DNA of 7,905 bases. Origin: CAYQZD01 sp964421875 (GTDB lineage Bacteria > Electryoneota > Tariuqbacteria > Tariuqbacterales > Tariuqbacteraceae). The notes under the pieces were generated by a model. That model had not been told where the DNA came from, made no database searches, and saw only the letters and a program-made list of their open reading frames with translations. The stretch spans positions 1-7,905 of the forward strand of contig CAYQZD010000152.1 in NCBI GenBank assembly GCA_964421875.1, in the 5' to 3' direction. The position numbers and the translations under genes were made by a program. Shown one piece after another: positions 6,597 through 7,905 of the stretch (positions within the stretch are counted from its first letter, which is position 1; every line of letters begins with the position of its first letter).

Positions 6597-6600
6597 CGGA

Positions 6601-7311
6601 TTAGTTTTTCCGCCCGGTGTCGATTTTTCGGCGCACTTCGCGCTTGACGATGGCGGGCAGGACGGTTTCGTGCTCTTTTAAGAATTTTTCCACCGGGGCG
6701 GTATCTACTTTCGTCAGTTCCCGCAGCGCCCAGGAGAGGGCTTTAGCGACCTTGTCATCCTTGTCGGCGGCGACCATTTTACAGACGGCAAGGGTGCGCT
6801 CCGGGTCGCCGGTTCCGCCGGAGGATTTCTGGTTCAAGGGGACGGTGCAGACCACTGCGGTGCGGCGGCGCCAGCGGTCTTCGGACCGCGCCCATTCGAA
6901 GATGGTATCGTCGGGAATAGTTCCCATCCGCCACAACTGCCCGCCGACATAGACGCAGAAGACATCGACCGTGGCCCAGTTGTCCATCACCTTCATCAGC
7001 GGTTCCAGGTCATCAAGCGTCATCTTCTGCAGGACGCCGGGGCATTCATTGATAAGAGCGTATCCGGTGTGCAGCATTGTCAGCACGCCGGTGTCGGCGA
7101 AGGCTTTGGCCAGGGCGATGACGGTTTCGGGAGGTTCCCCGGCGATTTTCGTTTTCAACTCAGCCATCACCTTCTTAGCGTCGGCGGTGGTGACGCCTAT
7201 ATGGCGCAGGACGCTGGGGAAGTATCCTTCTTCCCACTGGCGGCGCTTTTCATCGGCGACCGCCTGGTAGGCGGCGAGGGTTTCTTTGACTAGTTGGGAG
7301 ATGGGGGGCAT
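6601..7311 (-). CDS. AlkD-like DNA alkylation repair glycosylase
   Basis: From the chosen ATG this is a 236-residue, largely helical protein. Family members remove positively charged alkylated bases such as 3-methyladenine or 7-methylguanine. They use HEAT-like repeats that wrap the DNA rather than flipping the base into a pocket. The active-site signature of Bacillus cereus AlkD (Trp109, Asp113, Arg148, Trp187) is matched by Trp112 and Asp116 in NWATVD, the Arg148-150 cluster in RWRRRTAVV, and Trp194 in ALSWALRE. The RREVRRKIDTGRKN-like basic end is also typical. The frame is open to a TTG at 7362, adding 17 residues that look unlike the family. I prefer the ATG at 7311 because it gives the usual length, although neither start has a good ribosome site. 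Sampled GC is about 60-70%, much higher than the gene upstream. Cytoplasmic; no obvious link to its envelope neighbours. Confidence 0.9.
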   Translation of the reverse strand: MPPISQLVKETLAAYQAVADEKRRQWEEGYFPSVLRHIGVTTADAKKVMAELKTKIAGEPPETVIALAKAFADTGVLTMLHTGYALINECPGVLQKMTLDDLEPLMKVMDNWATVDVFCVYVGGQLWRMGTIPDDTIFEWARSEDRWRRRTAVVCTVPLNQKSSGGTGDPERTLAVCKMVAADKDDKVAKALSWALRELTKVDTAPVEKFLKEHETVLPAIVKREVRRKIDTGRKN

Positions 7312-7363
7312 AGGGGGCTCGGGTTTTATTAGTTTATTAATTAAACAAACAAAAAAGTTCAAC

Positions 7364-7905
7364 CTAAAACATTAATCCGATCGAGGCAGTCCCAAAAACA
7401 TTATATTTCTCATCTATCTTATTCAGCGGCCAATTAATTGGATAAACCTTTATGAAAAATTCTAGATGTCTTACCGGAACCGCTGTACCTAATCCAAATC
7501 TGATCGTATCTATATTTAAAAATAGTATATTGCGATTATTACTTGGACTGACTTTATATATGACAATATCAGTAAACATAGGTAGAACATAATTCCATTT
7601 AACTAGAAAACCACCTCCAAAACACCCCCTAATTCTCTGTGGAAAATCCTCACGCTTATCATAAATACCAGTTATACTTATTACTAAATACACTGATTTA
7701 TAATTAATACCAAAGACGTTAGTATTTAATATCAAAGCGGATGAAAATGCAAATACTGGCCATTCACCTGCACCTTCAGAATAATATAAAGGTATATCAA
7801 TAGCTATATCAGTATTATTATTACTATTAGTTATTTCATGATTCGCGCTATCTGCATTTAATGGCTTATCTAAAATATATTGATTATCACATATATTATT
7901 ATCAT
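7364..7905 (-). CDS. C-terminal part of a probable outer-membrane beta-barrel protein (truncated by window edge)
   Basis: The frame is open without a stop from the TAG at 7366-7364 to the right end, giving about 180 visible residues; the N-terminus lies outside. A TTG at 7735 would give 123 residues, but the preceding 56 codons read as sensible protein (for example IPLYYSEGAGEWPVFAFSSA), so it is unlikely to be the true start. The first visible third is rich in Asn and Asp. The rest alternates polar and hydrophobic residues with Gly and aromatics, as in FGLGTAVPVRHLEFFIKVYP. It ends in NVFGTASIGLMF, which has the terminal Phe and alternating pattern of a barrel beta-signal. I do not recognise a named family. 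GC is about 31% with many ATA, TTA and AAT codons, unlike the genes to the left. This suggests a different origin. Confidence 0.7.
   Translation of the reverse strand, partial: DNNICDNQYILDKPLNADSANHEITNSNNNTDIAIDIPLYYSEGAGEWPVFAFSSALILNTNVFGINYKSVYLVISITGIYDKREDFPQRIRGCFGGGFLVKWNYVLPMFTDIVIYKVSPSNNRNILFLNIDTIRFGLGTAVPVRHLEFFIKVYPINWPLNKIDEKYNVFGTASIGLMF

Larger units (their letters stand above)
6258..6600. other. Repeat-packed intergenic region
   Basis: These 343 bases between the alkylation-repair gene and the glycosyltransferase hold no credible gene. Most of the spacer is occupied by four palindromes, a related partial palindrome, a five-unit heptad repeat and a terminator-like hairpin, each listed separately. 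The promoter of the glycosyltransferase, if it has its own, should lie in 6258-6315, but I see no clear hexamer pair there. The mixture of short palindromes looks like a pile-up of dispersed intergenic repeats (REP- or MITE-like). Confidence 0.65.

Overview
The window comes from a Gram-negative-type bacterium. Every gene I can support lies on the minus strand, and most encode envelope proteins: two exported DUF3857-type proteins, a polytopic GT-C glycosyltransferase, a very small membrane protein, and what looks like the C-terminus of an outer-membrane beta-barrel. The exception is a cytoplasmic AlkD-like DNA glycosylase. Tandem DUF3857/transglutaminase genes, AftB-like glycosyltransferases and repeat-rich spacers fit an uncultured or poorly studied lineage, possibly of the FCB/Zixibacteria/WOR-3 type. 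That placement is an inference from gene content, and no marker gene is present to confirm it.

Layout in transcription order, right to left: (1) 7905-7364, a 3'-terminal fragment of an AT-rich (about 31% GC by hand count) probable outer-membrane protein, open to the window edge; (2) 7311-6601, an AlkD-like HEAT-repeat DNA alkylation repair glycosylase with its active-site residues present; (3) 6600-6258, a 343-base non-coding spacer packed with palindromes and a 7-bp tandem repeat; (4) 6257-4644, a GT-C membrane glycosyltransferase resembling AftB; (5) 4576-4394, a 60-residue protein with two membrane segments and a strong ribosome-binding site; (6) 4236-2194, a secreted DUF3857 plus transglutaminase-fold protein with an intact Cys-His-Asp triad; (7) 2190-274, a second secreted DUF3857/transglutaminase-fold protein whose catalytic Cys slot is Pro. 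The left 273 bases hold no gene I can support, only a set of mutually exclusive hairpins.

Genes 6 and 7 are the clearest functional unit. Three bases separate them, and the Shine-Dalgarno of the second lies in the last sense codons of the first. An apparently active cysteine enzyme and a Cys-less paralogue are therefore probably made together and exported together. Genes 4 and 5 are close and co-oriented and may share a transcript. Base composition changes sharply from gene to gene (about 31% in the barrel fragment, roughly 60-70% in sampled parts of alkD and of the first transglutaminase, about 40% in sampled parts of the glycosyltransferase). This suggests a mosaic accessory region rather than one ancestral operon. 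I see no RNA gene, CRISPR array, insertion sequence or phage gene.
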